This document shows, piece by piece, positions 25,426 to 34,280 of a DNA stretch of 40,776 bases. Position 1 is the first letter of the stretch. Each line of letters begins with the position of its first letter. The notes beneath the pieces are model-generated. The model was not told where the DNA came from and did no database searches. It saw only the letters and a program-made list of their open reading frames with translations. The DNA comes from an uncultured Prevotella sp. Lineage in GTDB: Bacteria; Bacteroidota; Bacteroidia; Bacteroidales; Bacteroidaceae. The position numbers were made by a program, and so were the translations under genes. The stretch spans positions 1 through 40,776 of the forward strand of contig CABSIA010000008.1 of the NCBI GenBank assembly GCA_902477645.1. The letters are read 5' to 3'.

Positions 25426-26076
25426 TTATTTTTGCCAGTCATATTGTCTGCCAGTCCATACTAACTTACGTCTGACAAGCAATGCCTCAACCTTTCCGCG
25501 CTCATCTACAGGCAACATAGGCAATGACAATACCAATTCCAAATCAGGAGACTCTACTGATGATGATGCGGAAACAAGCGGCACAACTATCTGTGAGCAC
25601 AATTGAGAATACAACTCAGCCGACATTGTGTCGGGGCGGCATATCAGGCTGTCCGCGACATCACTCAACTTTGCAAAAGGCAGGTATAGGGAAGCTTCAA
25701 GACACTGCCACTCGGGAGTATAGAAGTTTATAGTGCTTTCTGCCTCGGGAGCCTTAAACGTTGCCAGCAAGCAAATAAGTGTATCGCCATCAGCAGTTGG
25801 CAAAAGGCGCACAGACAGCTCGCTTGACTTACCCATTGTGATATGAAGGTAGCTGGAAGTTATAGTGTCCATAACACTTGTTGAGCCAAACCGGTTGTTT
25901 ACCTCTGCCTTAACATTGTAATCAACAAGGTCGAGCATTTCCAAACGGCGTACCTTATCAAGGGCAAGAACAACAGAGTCTGGTACCGTCTTCCATATAC
26001 TCTTTATATCATGTGCGGCAACAGGCATAACCAACACTGCGCACATTAGCGATATTACATTATGTTTCAACGACAT
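25426..26076 (-). CDS. DUF3256 family secreted protein
   Basis: A 216-residue exported protein of a Bacteroidales family of unknown function. Signal peptide residues 1-21 end at VAAH. The pattern RRLEMLDLVDYNVKAEVNNRFG followed by SSYLHITMG is what I recognise as DUF3256. It follows the next upstream gene by 20 bp and likely shares its transcript. Confidence 0.78.
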   Translation of the reverse strand: MSLKHNVISLMCAVLVMPVAAHDIKSIWKTVPDSVVLALDKVRRLEMLDLVDYNVKAEVNNRFGSTSVMDTITSSYLHITMGKSSELSVRLLPTADGDTLICLLATFKAPEAESTINFYTPEWQCLEASLYLPFAKLSDVADSLICRPDTMSAELYSQLCSQIVVPLVSASSSVESPDLELVLSLPMLPVDERGKVEALLVRRKLVWTGRQYDWQK

Positions 26077-26096
26077 ATCTTATACATATTATTGTT

Positions 26097-26570
26097 TCAG
26101 TTTACATTAAAAGGTCCATATCTGAGTTGAGTAGACCACCCACCTTTATATGGCGACACGAATATGGTGAACAAATGACCGAAGTCCATAGGCGACTTAC
26201 CGCCCTTATAGAAAAAAGTACGTCTGTCCTCATAGTCCTTAGTGATGGCATGTTGCCTTCTCATTGTTCCGGCAAGTTCTGAAACATGTTTCAAAGCAGC
26301 CACCTTAGATGCCTGTTTACAATAAAAGCGAGCCTCAGACAGCACGCCATTGATGAACATAAAGCGAGCCTCGTTCCACACCATACCGGCATATTTTACA
26401 TCTGTATATCTTATCTCGTTTGCATCCACAGTTTTTGGCTGTTTGCCAAACTCCTTATCTATCATCTTAACAGCCACATCAAAATGTGTTCCGAAAAAAC
26501 CGGCATCCAGTATGTCTGCTTCCGCAACCATCGATACCGACAGAAAAATCATAAAAATCAGTTTTTTCAT
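26097..26570 (-). CDS. Small secreted protein of unknown function
   Basis: A 157-residue protein with a clear signal peptide (MKKLIFMIFLSVSMVAEA). The mature part has mixed charged and aromatic content (DVAVKMIDKEFGKQP, WNEARFMFINGVLSEARFYC) and ends STQLRYGPFNVN. I do not recognise the family. The promoter at 26628-26658 is strong, and DUF3256 follows 20 bp downstream. Confidence 0.8.
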   Translation of the reverse strand: MKKLIFMIFLSVSMVAEADILDAGFFGTHFDVAVKMIDKEFGKQPKTVDANEIRYTDVKYAGMVWNEARFMFINGVLSEARFYCKQASKVAALKHVSELAGTMRRQHAITKDYEDRRTFFYKGGKSPMDFGHLFTIFVSPYKGGWSTQLRYGPFNVN

Positions 26571-26627
26571 TATCTATATTACAGCATGTTTTTCTATTAT
26601 GTTATCAATAAATCAGTTGACGAACTG

Positions 26628-26658
26628 CAAAATTAATCAATATATATTAAACGGCAAA
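26628..26658 (-). promoter_or_regulatory. Promoter of the small secreted protein and DUF3256
   Basis: On the - strand, TAATTTTG (26628-26635) and TTTG (26655-26658), 19 bp apart. Confidence 0.85.
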
Positions 26659-26809
26659 AAAAATTCCGACTTTTGACAGCCATTCTGCTATTTAGCTATT
26701 CATATTTAAATTACCAATAACACAATGACACCCGTACATCAAGCGTTAAATAGAAATCCACACTTGTTTTCTTGAAATAGTTGAGCCATCCGCCCCAAGG
26801 TCTGTGCAA

Positions 26810-26837
26810 ACGGCGCATGCAATACTGCATGCGCCGT
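26810..26837. repeat. Perfect hairpin with 12-bp arms
   Basis: ACGGCGCATGCA, loop ATAC, TGCATGCGCCGT. No T run follows, so terminator function is doubtful. Confidence 0.8.
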
Positions 26838-26852
26838 CGGGAATATATCACA

Positions 26853-26868
26853 GCGGAATTAATTCCGC
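26853..26868. repeat. 16-bp perfect palindrome
   Basis: GCGGAATTAATTCCGC, 15 bp after the preceding hairpin. It could be a protein-binding site; nothing in the neighbourhood identifies the protein. Confidence 0.7.
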
Positions 26869-26965
26869 CAACAGGTAAGAGGTTAAAAAAATTAATTGGA
26901 GTTGCAAAAATAAGGATTGAAGTTTAAATATTCTGTGGAAATCTTGTTGGGACAAGGCAAAGAAA

Positions 26966-27023
26966 TGCAGCCGCTTGCGATGGGCTATGCAACCGCTTGC
27001 ATTTGCCGTCGCAAGCGGTTGCA
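26966..27023. repeat. GCAAGCGG repeat family, copy B
   Basis: The core 26988-27023 has perfect 13-bp arms TGCAACCGCTTGC / GCAAGCGGTTGCA around ATTTGCCGTC. It matches copy A (6542-6577) at 31 of 36 positions. Confidence 0.8.
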
Positions 27024-27142
27024 ATAGCAAATAAGCCACTCTTCATTGTTTTCAATGATGAAAGAACTGTAATTTATAAAAATACAGAAATTACAAGAAT
27101 AAGAACAGGATGAAGGCACTATTCTAACTCTAACGGCAAAAA

Positions 27143-27208
27143 TATGATGAATAAATTTAGGGTATTCAAGTTTATGAAACTACGAAAACCCTAACTTTAT
27201 TCATCATA
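27143..27208. repeat. Long stem-loop with 21-bp arms
   Basis: Arms 27143-27163 and 27188-27208 (beginning TATGATGAATAAA) pair with one mismatch around a 24-nt loop. It lies 54 bp past the GH57 stop. It could be a transcript-stabilising end or a small MITE-like remnant. Confidence 0.8.
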
Positions 27209-27261
27209 TAATGATTATCCCTGAGAAATAACGCTCAAAAGAATAAGCCGTATTACAATTC

Positions 27262-28671
27262 TTATTCTTCAGCAGCCTTCTTTGTGGTCTTCTTTGCGGC
27301 GGGTTTCTTAGCCGCAGCCTTCTTTGCTGGTGCCGGAACCTCGCCATACTTAGCACGAAGCTTAGCCTCTTCCTTCTCCATCTTCTCGACTTTTGCCTGA
27401 AGACGGACGATTTCCTTCTCTTTCATCTCAATCTCATCGCCCTGATTCTTGATAGTTGTCAGGAGAGAGTCGAGCTGCTCGTTGTCGATATCTTCCGGAT
27501 ACAGATTGCGTACACGGGGGATGAAGTCGCCAAGAATATTCATATAGTTGGTGAATGCGTCGACCGGAGAGCTGTAGATGCCGCGGTCAAGACCAACATT
27601 TGAAGGTTTAGTTGTCATAAACCTGAAGTTGTTGCTTGCCTGCAGGTAGTCCCAGTCCTGATTGATACGCGCATCGTTGGCAATGCGGACACGGTCTGCA
27701 ATGCTATAGAGCTTCTCGAAAGCCTCACGCTGCATAGGGTTACCGAGCCAGCAGCTAACGTCACGCTCCTCGTCAACCCATGAGAGTGTATCAGGAACAT
27801 CGAGTGAGCCGACACTTGGTGTAGCCTTGAATATCTCGGTAGGAGTAGCAAAAGCTATACCTTTCTGCTTGGCACATGCAGGCAAAGCTCTGAGGAATTC
27901 GAGGATGTTGCTTGACAAAGGCTGCGCAATACCAAGAGCGGAAAGCTCCATGAAGATATTGATATTCTGTTCCTCTGCAGGAAGTGAGGCAATATTATTG
28001 ATGTAATTGTCAGCAAAAAGAGGATATCCTTCCCACTCTGTATTGTTGAAACGTAGACTGATATCATCGCTCAAGTTAACGTCTCTGAGCAGGAGCTTCA
28101 AATTTGGAGCCAATGGGCAGTGATATACATAGTGAGGTGACTTCCAGCCCAAAACGTGCTTTGCGCCCTCTGTAAGCATTCCGAGGAAGCCCATCTGTGC
28201 AGCCTGCAGACCGATGTCGTCGCTGTAGATGAGAGAAGAGTTGCGCAAAACGGTTGGCTCTTTGCCGAAGTATTCCTTCATCTTCTTGCACTGCTTCTTT
28301 ACATCGGCAGCAAACGACTCCTCATTCTTAAGAGAAGAAAGTCCGTGAGAATAAGGCTCGGCAAGGAACTCAACGCAACCTGTGGCGTTAAGCTCCTGCA
28401 ATTTCTCCAGCACCTGTGGAGCATGCATTTCGAGCTGTTCGATACCGACACCTGAAAGCGAGAACGCTACTTTGAAGAAGCCCTCATTTTCCTTAACCAT
28501 CTGAAGAAGAGTGTTAAGGGCAGGCATATACGAGCATTCAGCAATGTGGTTGATGCTGCGCTCATTCTCATAGTCGTCATAATAATAATGGTCTGTACCG
28601 ATATCAAAGAAGCGGTAACGTTTGAGATGTATTATCTGGTGTATCTCAAAATATAGGCATATTGTTTTCAT
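27262..28671 (-). CDS. GH57 family glycoside hydrolase with Lys/Ala-rich tail
   Basis: Member of the GH57 alpha-amylase/4-alpha-glucanotransferase family, last gene of a glycogen operon. The catalytic domain spans about 1-390 with the family HQ pair at 11-12 (FEIHQIIHL) and LSDDISLRF (Asp202/203). At VLRNSSLIYSDDIG the position I recall as Glu in relatives (NTELIY-type) is Ser146, so activity is uncertain. Residues 398-440 look like a coiled coil, and 446-469 are a histone-H1-like tail of AAKK units. The start at 28671 gives 469 residues; the frame is open to 28854 but that part lacks family similarity. Confidence 0.88.
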   Translation of the reverse strand: MKTICLYFEIHQIIHLKRYRFFDIGTDHYYYDDYENERSINHIAECSYMPALNTLLQMVKENEGFFKVAFSLSGVGIEQLEMHAPQVLEKLQELNATGCVEFLAEPYSHGLSSLKNEESFAADVKKQCKKMKEYFGKEPTVLRNSSLIYSDDIGLQAAQMGFLGMLTEGAKHVLGWKSPHYVYHCPLAPNLKLLLRDVNLSDDISLRFNNTEWEGYPLFADNYINNIASLPAEEQNINIFMELSALGIAQPLSSNILEFLRALPACAKQKGIAFATPTEIFKATPSVGSLDVPDTLSWVDEERDVSCWLGNPMQREAFEKLYSIADRVRIANDARINQDWDYLQASNNFRFMTTKPSNVGLDRGIYSSPVDAFTNYMNILGDFIPRVRNLYPEDIDNEQLDSLLTTIKNQGDEIEMKEKEIVRLQAKVEKMEKEEAKLRAKYGEVPAPAKKAAAKKPAAKKTTKKAAEE

Positions 28672-28807
28672 ATAGTTAAAGCCCCCTCTTGTCTCCTTGA
28701 CTGGAGATGACCTTACGGGGCAAGGGTCAGAATTTTCAATTTGTTTATTTGTATAATAAATCAGCTGCCTCATTCTCTCCCCACAGGGAGAGTCAGAGAG
28801 AAGGAAC

Positions 28808-30073
28808 TTACCAGCCGAGAGTTCTCGTATATAGCTCTTTAATCCATGCGCCAACCTTTTCCCATGTAATCTGGTCTACCTCACGCTTTCCCTCAACCTG
28901 CAGATAGTTGAACAGGCTGTCGTTCATACAGATAGAGTAGATAGCATCCGCCAATGCGTGAATATCCCAGTAGTCGACCTTTATACAGTTGTTGAGGATT
29001 TCTGCGCATCCGCTTTGCTTAGAGATTATGGAAGGTGTGCCACACTGCATAGCCTCGAGCGGAGATATACCGAAAGGCTCGCTGACAGAAGGCATAACGT
29101 AGACATCAGAGTCCTTAAGGCATTCGTAAACCTGCTTTCCACGCATAAAGCCCGGGAAGTGGAATCTGTCTGCTATGCCTCTCTCGGCCGCAAGGTAAAT
29201 CATCTGGTCCATCATATCACCAGAGCCAGCCATACAGAAACGCACGTTGCGTGTACGGTGAAGCACCATATTGGCAGCCTCAACGAAATATTCCGGTCCC
29301 TTCGGCAGAGGGAGACGTCCGAGAAATGTCACAACCTTTTCCTTTCCAGTATGGTCCGGACGTGGAATATCCTGAAGCTCCTGACGCAACGGATATACGG
29401 CATTGTGTACGGTGAAGCACTTGCGTGGGTCCTGATGATATTGGTTAATAACAGTCTGACGTGTCAATTCTGACACACACATTATGCAGTCAGCATTGTC
29501 CATACCGTTTTTCTCGATGCCGTAAACTGTAGGGTTAACCTTTCCACGGCTACGGTCGAAGTCTGTGGCATGAACATGAATGCAGAGAGGCTTGCCCGTT
29601 ACCTGCTTTGCGTGAATGCCTGCGGGGAATGTCAGCCAGTCGTGTGCGTGAATGATATCAAAGTCAAGCGTACGCGCGACAACACCTGCTATGATGGAAT
29701 AGTTATTAATCTCCTCATGCAGGTTTGTAGGATAACCGCCTGCGAAGTCCATACACCCGAGGTCGTTGACACTCATATAGTTGAAGTCGGCATAGATATG
29801 GTCACGGAATCTGTAATAAAGCTCAGGCTCCATGATATGGCCTATGCGGTTCTTCACGTTGTCGTAGTCAGCATCGCGGTATGCGATAGGCACACAGTTC
29901 ATGCCGACAATTTTTGCAAATGTTCTGTCCTCATCGCCCCAAGGCTTAGGCAGACACAATGTGATATCCATATCGGGCTGTGCGTGCAGTCCCTCTGCGA
30001 TACCGAAGTTAGCGGTTGCAAGACCACCATATACATGAGGAGGATACTCCCATCCAAACATTAAAACTTTCAT
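28808..30073 (-). CDS. GT4 glycosyltransferase, glycogen synthase-like
   Basis: A 421-residue GT-B fold enzyme. The N-terminal FGWEYPPHVYGGLA (glycine-rich, as in glycogen and starch synthases), HAHDWLTFPAGIHAK and the C-terminal nucleotide-sugar site SEPFGISPLEAMQCGTPSI (E-x7-E) are intact. Its place between a debranching enzyme and a GH57 protein points to synthesis of glycogen or a related alpha-glucan. It starts 17 bp after the debranching gene, so they are co-transcribed. Confidence 0.9.
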   Translation of the reverse strand: MKVLMFGWEYPPHVYGGLATANFGIAEGLHAQPDMDITLCLPKPWGDEDRTFAKIVGMNCVPIAYRDADYDNVKNRIGHIMEPELYYRFRDHIYADFNYMSVNDLGCMDFAGGYPTNLHEEINNYSIIAGVVARTLDFDIIHAHDWLTFPAGIHAKQVTGKPLCIHVHATDFDRSRGKVNPTVYGIEKNGMDNADCIMCVSELTRQTVINQYHQDPRKCFTVHNAVYPLRQELQDIPRPDHTGKEKVVTFLGRLPLPKGPEYFVEAANMVLHRTRNVRFCMAGSGDMMDQMIYLAAERGIADRFHFPGFMRGKQVYECLKDSDVYVMPSVSEPFGISPLEAMQCGTPSIISKQSGCAEILNNCIKVDYWDIHALADAIYSICMNDSLFNYLQVEGKREVDQITWEKVGAWIKELYTRTLGW

Positions 30074-30090
30074 CTGTAGTCCTCCCTTAA

Positions 30091-32034
30091 TTAAAATTTA
30101 TATTTTTCCAACAATTCAAGCGCCCTGAGTATCTCTGCCACATTCATCGCAAACGACATGGCACCACGTCCGTGGAATGGAGGATTGCCCTCGAAGAGCT
30201 CAGGAATAGTACCAAGGCAATGGTAAGCCATCTCGTCCTCATAGCCAACCATCTGTCTTTCGATGAAGCTCAGTCGGGTACGCTTGTATAGTTTAAGCAA
30301 TGCCTCCATGTAGAAACCGCCGAGCCAAGGCCATGCCGTACCCTGATGATAAGCATAGTCGCGCTGTGTCTGCGGACCGCTATACATAGGATTGTAGCCG
30401 CTGCTCTTCGGCGACAGCGAGCGGAGTCCCTTAGGAGTAAGAAGCTCACGCGTGCAGTAATCAATAACGCTCTTCTTCTGAGCCTTGTCAAGAGGTGAAT
30501 AATCGAAAGCTGCGGCAAATATCATATTCGGGCGCACGCTCCAGTCCTGATAGCCTTCGGTAACATAGTCGAACAGATATCCGTGCTCGTTGACGAAAGT
30601 CTCAACGAATGAATTCTTGCATTGTTCTGCCAATTTGCTCAGATGGTCAACAACCGCATTATCACATCTTAAATCAGCAAGCGAGGCGGCAAAGCAGAGT
30701 GCGTTATACCACAAGGCGTTGAACTCAACAATATAGCCTGTACGCGGAACAACAGGACGGCCGTTGGCTGTAGAGTTCATCCATGTCACAGCTTTTTCTC
30801 TTCCTTCAGAATACAGGAGTCCGTTCTCTTTAGGATGCAGGTTGTTGTGTTTGCCAGCCTCTATAAAGTTGATGATGTCGGTAACAAGTTTGCCATACAT
30901 CTCATTACATTTCTCCAAAGACGCCTCCCTCGCATATTGCTGGATAGCCCAAATAGCCCACAACATCACGTCGGGCTGTTCTATCTCTGTGATAGATACA
31001 GTCAGTGGCTTACCTGCCATAAACTCGCGAAGCCCCTTCTCTGCGGTCTTCATAACAAGCTCAAAATAGTCTTGCTCCTCAATAGACAATGTGAGACCTG
31101 GCAGAGAGATAAATGTATCGCGTGCTCTTACCTTAAACCAAGGGTATCCGGCAAGCAGATACCTGTCGTTGTTTTTTTTGCTGATATGGAACTGGTGTGC
31201 GGCATTAACAAGACAATGGAAGAAATTGTCGCGCGGATTACGCTCTTCCACTTCCTCCTCAAAAAGCTTCTTAAGCACAGAAGGCTTAATCGAAGAGATT
31301 GCAGCCGAGAATACGATGCTCTCGCCCTTCTTGATAGGCATCTCAAAATATCCAGGAACATAGAGATCCTCATTAGAGGCATAGCCACGCTCCTGCTCCT
31401 TCGGATACTCCACACCACGGTACCAGTCTGGCTGGAAAATGAACTCATTTTTCTTCGAGAACTGCATGTACAGGTCCGGATAGCCCTCATACATACAAGT
31501 TCTGATACCATTGTCCACCTTGTGGTACTCTCTTGACGCAACAGAATTCTCGTGAGTAAACTGTCTTACGCTTCTGAAAGCAAGGAAAGGACGGAAACGG
31601 AGAGTTGTGGCAGAATGTGCGTCAACCAAAGTGTAGCGGATAAGCAAGCGGTCCTCGTAATGCTGGAACACCACCTCCTTCTTCAGCAGCACGCCTCCGA
31701 CACGATAAACTGTTGTCGGAACTTTGTCACAGTCAAATTCTCTGATGTACTTGTGCCCCTTGGGACTGAAATTGTTGCCCTGATACTTATGGAGACCAAG
31801 GTTAAATTCAGCTCCATGCTGTACAACTGTAACATCGAGTGATGACAAGAGAACATGGTTTTCATCGTCAATCTCAGGAACGGGAACAACGAGTAAGCCA
31901 TGATACTTGCGGGTGTTGCAGTCTACAATAGTAGAGCAAGAATAGGCGCCCGAACGGTTTGTGCGCAGCAACTCTTTCGGCAGCGAGTCCTCCAAGTTAG
32001 TCATTAGAGCCTTCTCAAATCTAAGATAACTCAT
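30091..32034 (-). CDS. Glycogen debranching enzyme (amylo-alpha-1,6-glucosidase family)
   Basis: A 647-residue protein with an N-terminal bacterial GDE domain (about 15-250; LRTNRSGAYSCSTIVDCNTRKYHGLL) and a C-terminal (alpha/alpha)6 amylo-1,6-glucosidase domain (about 280-645; WFKVRARDTFISLPGL, EFNALWYNALCFAA, YHQGTAWPWLGGFY). It removes alpha-1,6 branch stubs from glycogen. First gene of the operon with the GT4 and GH57 genes. Confidence 0.93.
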   Translation of the reverse strand: MSYLRFEKALMTNLEDSLPKELLRTNRSGAYSCSTIVDCNTRKYHGLLVVPVPEIDDENHVLLSSLDVTVVQHGAEFNLGLHKYQGNNFSPKGHKYIREFDCDKVPTTVYRVGGVLLKKEVVFQHYEDRLLIRYTLVDAHSATTLRFRPFLAFRSVRQFTHENSVASREYHKVDNGIRTCMYEGYPDLYMQFSKKNEFIFQPDWYRGVEYPKEQERGYASNEDLYVPGYFEMPIKKGESIVFSAAISSIKPSVLKKLFEEEVEERNPRDNFFHCLVNAAHQFHISKKNNDRYLLAGYPWFKVRARDTFISLPGLTLSIEEQDYFELVMKTAEKGLREFMAGKPLTVSITEIEQPDVMLWAIWAIQQYAREASLEKCNEMYGKLVTDIINFIEAGKHNNLHPKENGLLYSEGREKAVTWMNSTANGRPVVPRTGYIVEFNALWYNALCFAASLADLRCDNAVVDHLSKLAEQCKNSFVETFVNEHGYLFDYVTEGYQDWSVRPNMIFAAAFDYSPLDKAQKKSVIDYCTRELLTPKGLRSLSPKSSGYNPMYSGPQTQRDYAYHQGTAWPWLGGFYMEALLKLYKRTRLSFIERQMVGYEDEMAYHCLGTIPELFEGNPPFHGRGAMSFAMNVAEILRALELLEKYKF

Positions 32035-32123
32035 AGTTCTATTAAGGTTAGTTATTATATTGTATTTATATTTATGTCTTGACCAAAATCTCTCGATTAC
32101 AAGGCCGTAGGCTTTAAATGGTT

Positions 32124-32155
32124 CAAAGATAGAAAAAAAATATCATACACACAAA
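32124..32155 (-). promoter_or_regulatory. Promoter of the glycogen operon
   Basis: On the - strand, TATCTTTG (32124-32131) and TTTG (32152-32155), 20 bp apart. The leader to the ATG is about 85 nt, long enough for regulation, but no structure was identified in it. Confidence 0.82.
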
Positions 32156-32258
32156 ATATTTAGTGATATTTTTACCCAAAAATCAAGATTTGCCACACTT
32201 TTATCTTAAAGGCACCTATTTTTATGCTGTAAAAAGATTTTTTTTATACAAAAACAAT

Positions 32259-32301
32259 ATCCCTACAACAACAAGCATCAAATATTCATTGTCATAGGGA
32301 T
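32259..32301 (-). terminator. Terminator after the DAGK-like gene
   Basis: On the - strand, ATCCCTATGACAA pairs with TTGTTGTAGGGAT (13 bp with two G-U pairs), followed by ATTGTTTTTG. Confidence 0.65.
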
Positions 32302-32348
32302 CGCTCGCCGTTAGGGAACAACAGCTCTACCGGCATTATTCATACAGG

Positions 32349-33302
32349 TTAATATGATTTCCAGGAAGGAATAATAAAATTCAGCACCTCCTGCTCCACA
32401 GTTATGCGATACATTCCTACTGGAGTATTCATCAGCCTGCCATCAATGCCAACCATAGCATTCTGGGTACTCTCAAAAACAATCTCCTGTGTACGGTAAG
32501 GATGTACGCTCTTATGGTTCAGAAACTTACCACGTACAAAAAGGCAGATACCCTCGAACAGCTGTATCATCTCCGGGTGATATACAACCGACACATCAAG
32601 CTGCCCATTATATGGTACGGCATTTGGTGTTTGTCCGTAGCCATGGCAGTTGCCTACACATACAGTCATCACCTTGCGCCTTATCTTGTCGTTGTTTAGT
32701 CTTAGCGACATCTTGTATTCCATACGCTGAAACAGCAGAAGCAGGAACGAGAAGACGAACGACAAGGTTCTTGAGCCGAACAGATGATGAGTTTTTCGCT
32801 TAAGGTTCATTATTGCGGCAATGAAACCGACGTTGACACAGTTAAGAAAATATCTGCGGCAACATTCTCCTTTCTTATTAGTATATCGTATGCATCCAAG
32901 ATCTATCTTCCTAATTCTTCTTTGCTTTATCCACTCTATATTTTTCTGGTACTCACCTTCCTTAAAGTTCCAGAAATGGGCAAAGTCATTCATCAGACCA
33001 TTTGGGATTACACCAAGCGCTATTCTGCCGCGTGTTTCCGCATCAGTCTGCATAAAACAGTTTACGGCATCGTTCAACGCCGAATCGCCTCCAACTACAA
33101 CAATGGTCTTATACCCGTTGTTTATCATCATCTTGACAAGGCGGTCTACGCTGCCTGAGCTCTCACTCTGCACATAGTCATATTCCACGCCCTGCTCTTT
33201 TAGGCAGCGCTCAATCTTTGCCCATCTTTTTGCCGGAGTCATAGATATGCCGGCCTTAGGACAATAGACTATTCCCCATTTTTCGTTTTCTCGGTCTTCC
33301 AT
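32349..33302 (-). CDS. Diacylglycerol/lipid kinase family protein with altered motif
   Basis: A 317-residue member of the DAGK/YegS-type lipid kinase fold. The nucleotide-binding motif GGDGTxNE reads GGDSALND (71-78), and the second motif is PNGLMNDFA (100-108). The altered Gly and Thr leave the substrate and the catalytic competence open, although this form may be typical for Bacteroidota. Residues 186-200 hold a hydrophobic stretch (FVFSFLLLLF). It starts 11 bp after miaA and is probably co-transcribed with it. Confidence 0.82.
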   Translation of the reverse strand: MEDRENEKWGIVYCPKAGISMTPAKRWAKIERCLKEQGVEYDYVQSESSGSVDRLVKMMINNGYKTIVVVGGDSALNDAVNCFMQTDAETRGRIALGVIPNGLMNDFAHFWNFKEGEYQKNIEWIKQRRIRKIDLGCIRYTNKKGECCRRYFLNCVNVGFIAAIMNLKRKTHHLFGSRTLSFVFSFLLLLFQRMEYKMSLRLNNDKIRRKVMTVCVGNCHGYGQTPNAVPYNGQLDVSVVYHPEMIQLFEGICLFVRGKFLNHKSVHPYRTQEIVFESTQNAMVGIDGRLMNTPVGMYRITVEQEVLNFIIPSWKSY

Positions 33303-33313
33303 GATTATTAAGT

Positions 33314-34240
33314 TTATTGCTCGTTGAGTATCAATATTTTATTCACCTTTTCTTCCATTGGCTGTGCAGCACCAATCCAGTGTATGCAGAAGCCTCTTCT
33401 TTCCATACCTCTGAACCATGTCATCTGCCTTTTGGCAAATTGGTGTATTGCTATTTCGAGTTGTCTGAACATTTCACCGTATGAGAGTTTTCCGACAACA
33501 TATTCTGTCACATATTTATATTCAAGCCCATAATATATAAGGTCGTCTGGCGAAACTCCCGAGGCTATTATCGACTTTATCTCGTCAACCATTCCTGTCT
33601 CAAGTCTTTGCTTAAGACGTGCGGTTATCTTGTCCCGTCTCAGCTCACGGTCGACATCCACACCTATAATCAATGACTCTACGGCAGGCATATTCCGTTG
33701 TCCGAGATTGTTCTCAAGATTGTACTGCTCTATCTCAATAGCCCTTATAGCCCGTTGAGCCGTGTCCACATCAGAGCGGTTGTGCATATTGCTGCCCGTT
33801 TTCGTCTTCAGCTCTTTCAACATTGCGGTTAGCTCTTCCAAACTTCTGCCCTCAAGCTCATCTCTCAGTTTTTGGTTTTGCGGTACCGGCGAAAGCGCAT
33901 ATCCCTTCAGCACAGCCTCAATATACAGCCCCGTACCTCCACAAAGTATGGGCTGCACTCCCCTACCTGTTATGTCATTATAGGCATCCATGAAATCTTG
34001 CTGATAACGGAAAAGATTATATCTTGTGCCGGCATCGGCAATATCGATAAGATGATATGGAATCCGCTTGCCGTCAACAACATAGTCGTCGAGGTCTTTC
34101 CCCGTACCGATGTCCATGTTTCGGTAAACCTGCCTGGAGTCGGCACTGATTATCTCGCCGCCCATAACAGCGGCAAGATGAGCAGCCAAGTCAGTCTTTC
34201 CGCTGGCAGTAGGCCCCAATATAGTTATCATTCTTTTCAT
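33314..34240 (-). CDS. miaA: tRNA dimethylallyltransferase (MiaA)
   Basis: Transfers a dimethylallyl group to A37 of tRNAs reading UNN codons. P-loop GPTASGKT (9-16), SADSRQVYRNMDIGTGK and QPILCGGTGLYIEAVLKG are characteristic. The ATG at 34240 gives 308 residues; ATG 34231 is equally possible because the promoter at 34250-34280 leaves almost no leader before 34240. A longer frame to 34279 would run into the gapA terminator. Confidence 0.95.
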   Translation of the reverse strand: MKRMITILGPTASGKTDLAAHLAAVMGGEIISADSRQVYRNMDIGTGKDLDDYVVDGKRIPYHLIDIADAGTRYNLFRYQQDFMDAYNDITGRGVQPILCGGTGLYIEAVLKGYALSPVPQNQKLRDELEGRSLEELTAMLKELKTKTGSNMHNRSDVDTAQRAIRAIEIEQYNLENNLGQRNMPAVESLIIGVDVDRELRRDKITARLKQRLETGMVDEIKSIIASGVSPDDLIYYGLEYKYVTEYVVGKLSYGEMFRQLEIAIHQFAKRQMTWFRGMERRGFCIHWIGAAQPMEEKVNKILILNEQ

Positions 34241-34249
34241 ACTTGGGCA

Positions 34250-34280
34250 CAAATATAATAAAAAAATGCCGTCCAGCAAA
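34250..34280 (-). promoter_or_regulatory. miaA promoter embedded in the gapA terminator
   Basis: On the - strand, TATATTTG (34250-34257) and TTTG (34277-34280), 19 bp apart. The TTTG forms the loop of the gapA terminator hairpin. Confidence 0.75.

Larger units (their letters stand above)
26571..27261. other. 690-bp intergenic region rich in inverted repeats
   Basis: No gene is supported. It holds the promoter of the small secreted protein (26628-26658), a 12-bp-arm hairpin (26810-26837), a 16-bp perfect palindrome (26853-26868), a copy of the GCAAGCGG repeat (26966-27023) and a 21-bp-arm stem-loop (27143-27208). A weak stem AAGAATAAG/CTTATTCTT (27239-27269) overlaps the end of the GH57 gene and may help terminate it. 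Confidence 0.75.
32035..32348. other. 314-bp intergenic region: glycogen operon promoter and DAGK-like terminator
   Basis: AT-rich and without a gene. It contains the promoter of the debranching operon (32124-32155) and a terminator of the upstream gene (32259-32301). Nothing else is recognised. Confidence 0.75.
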
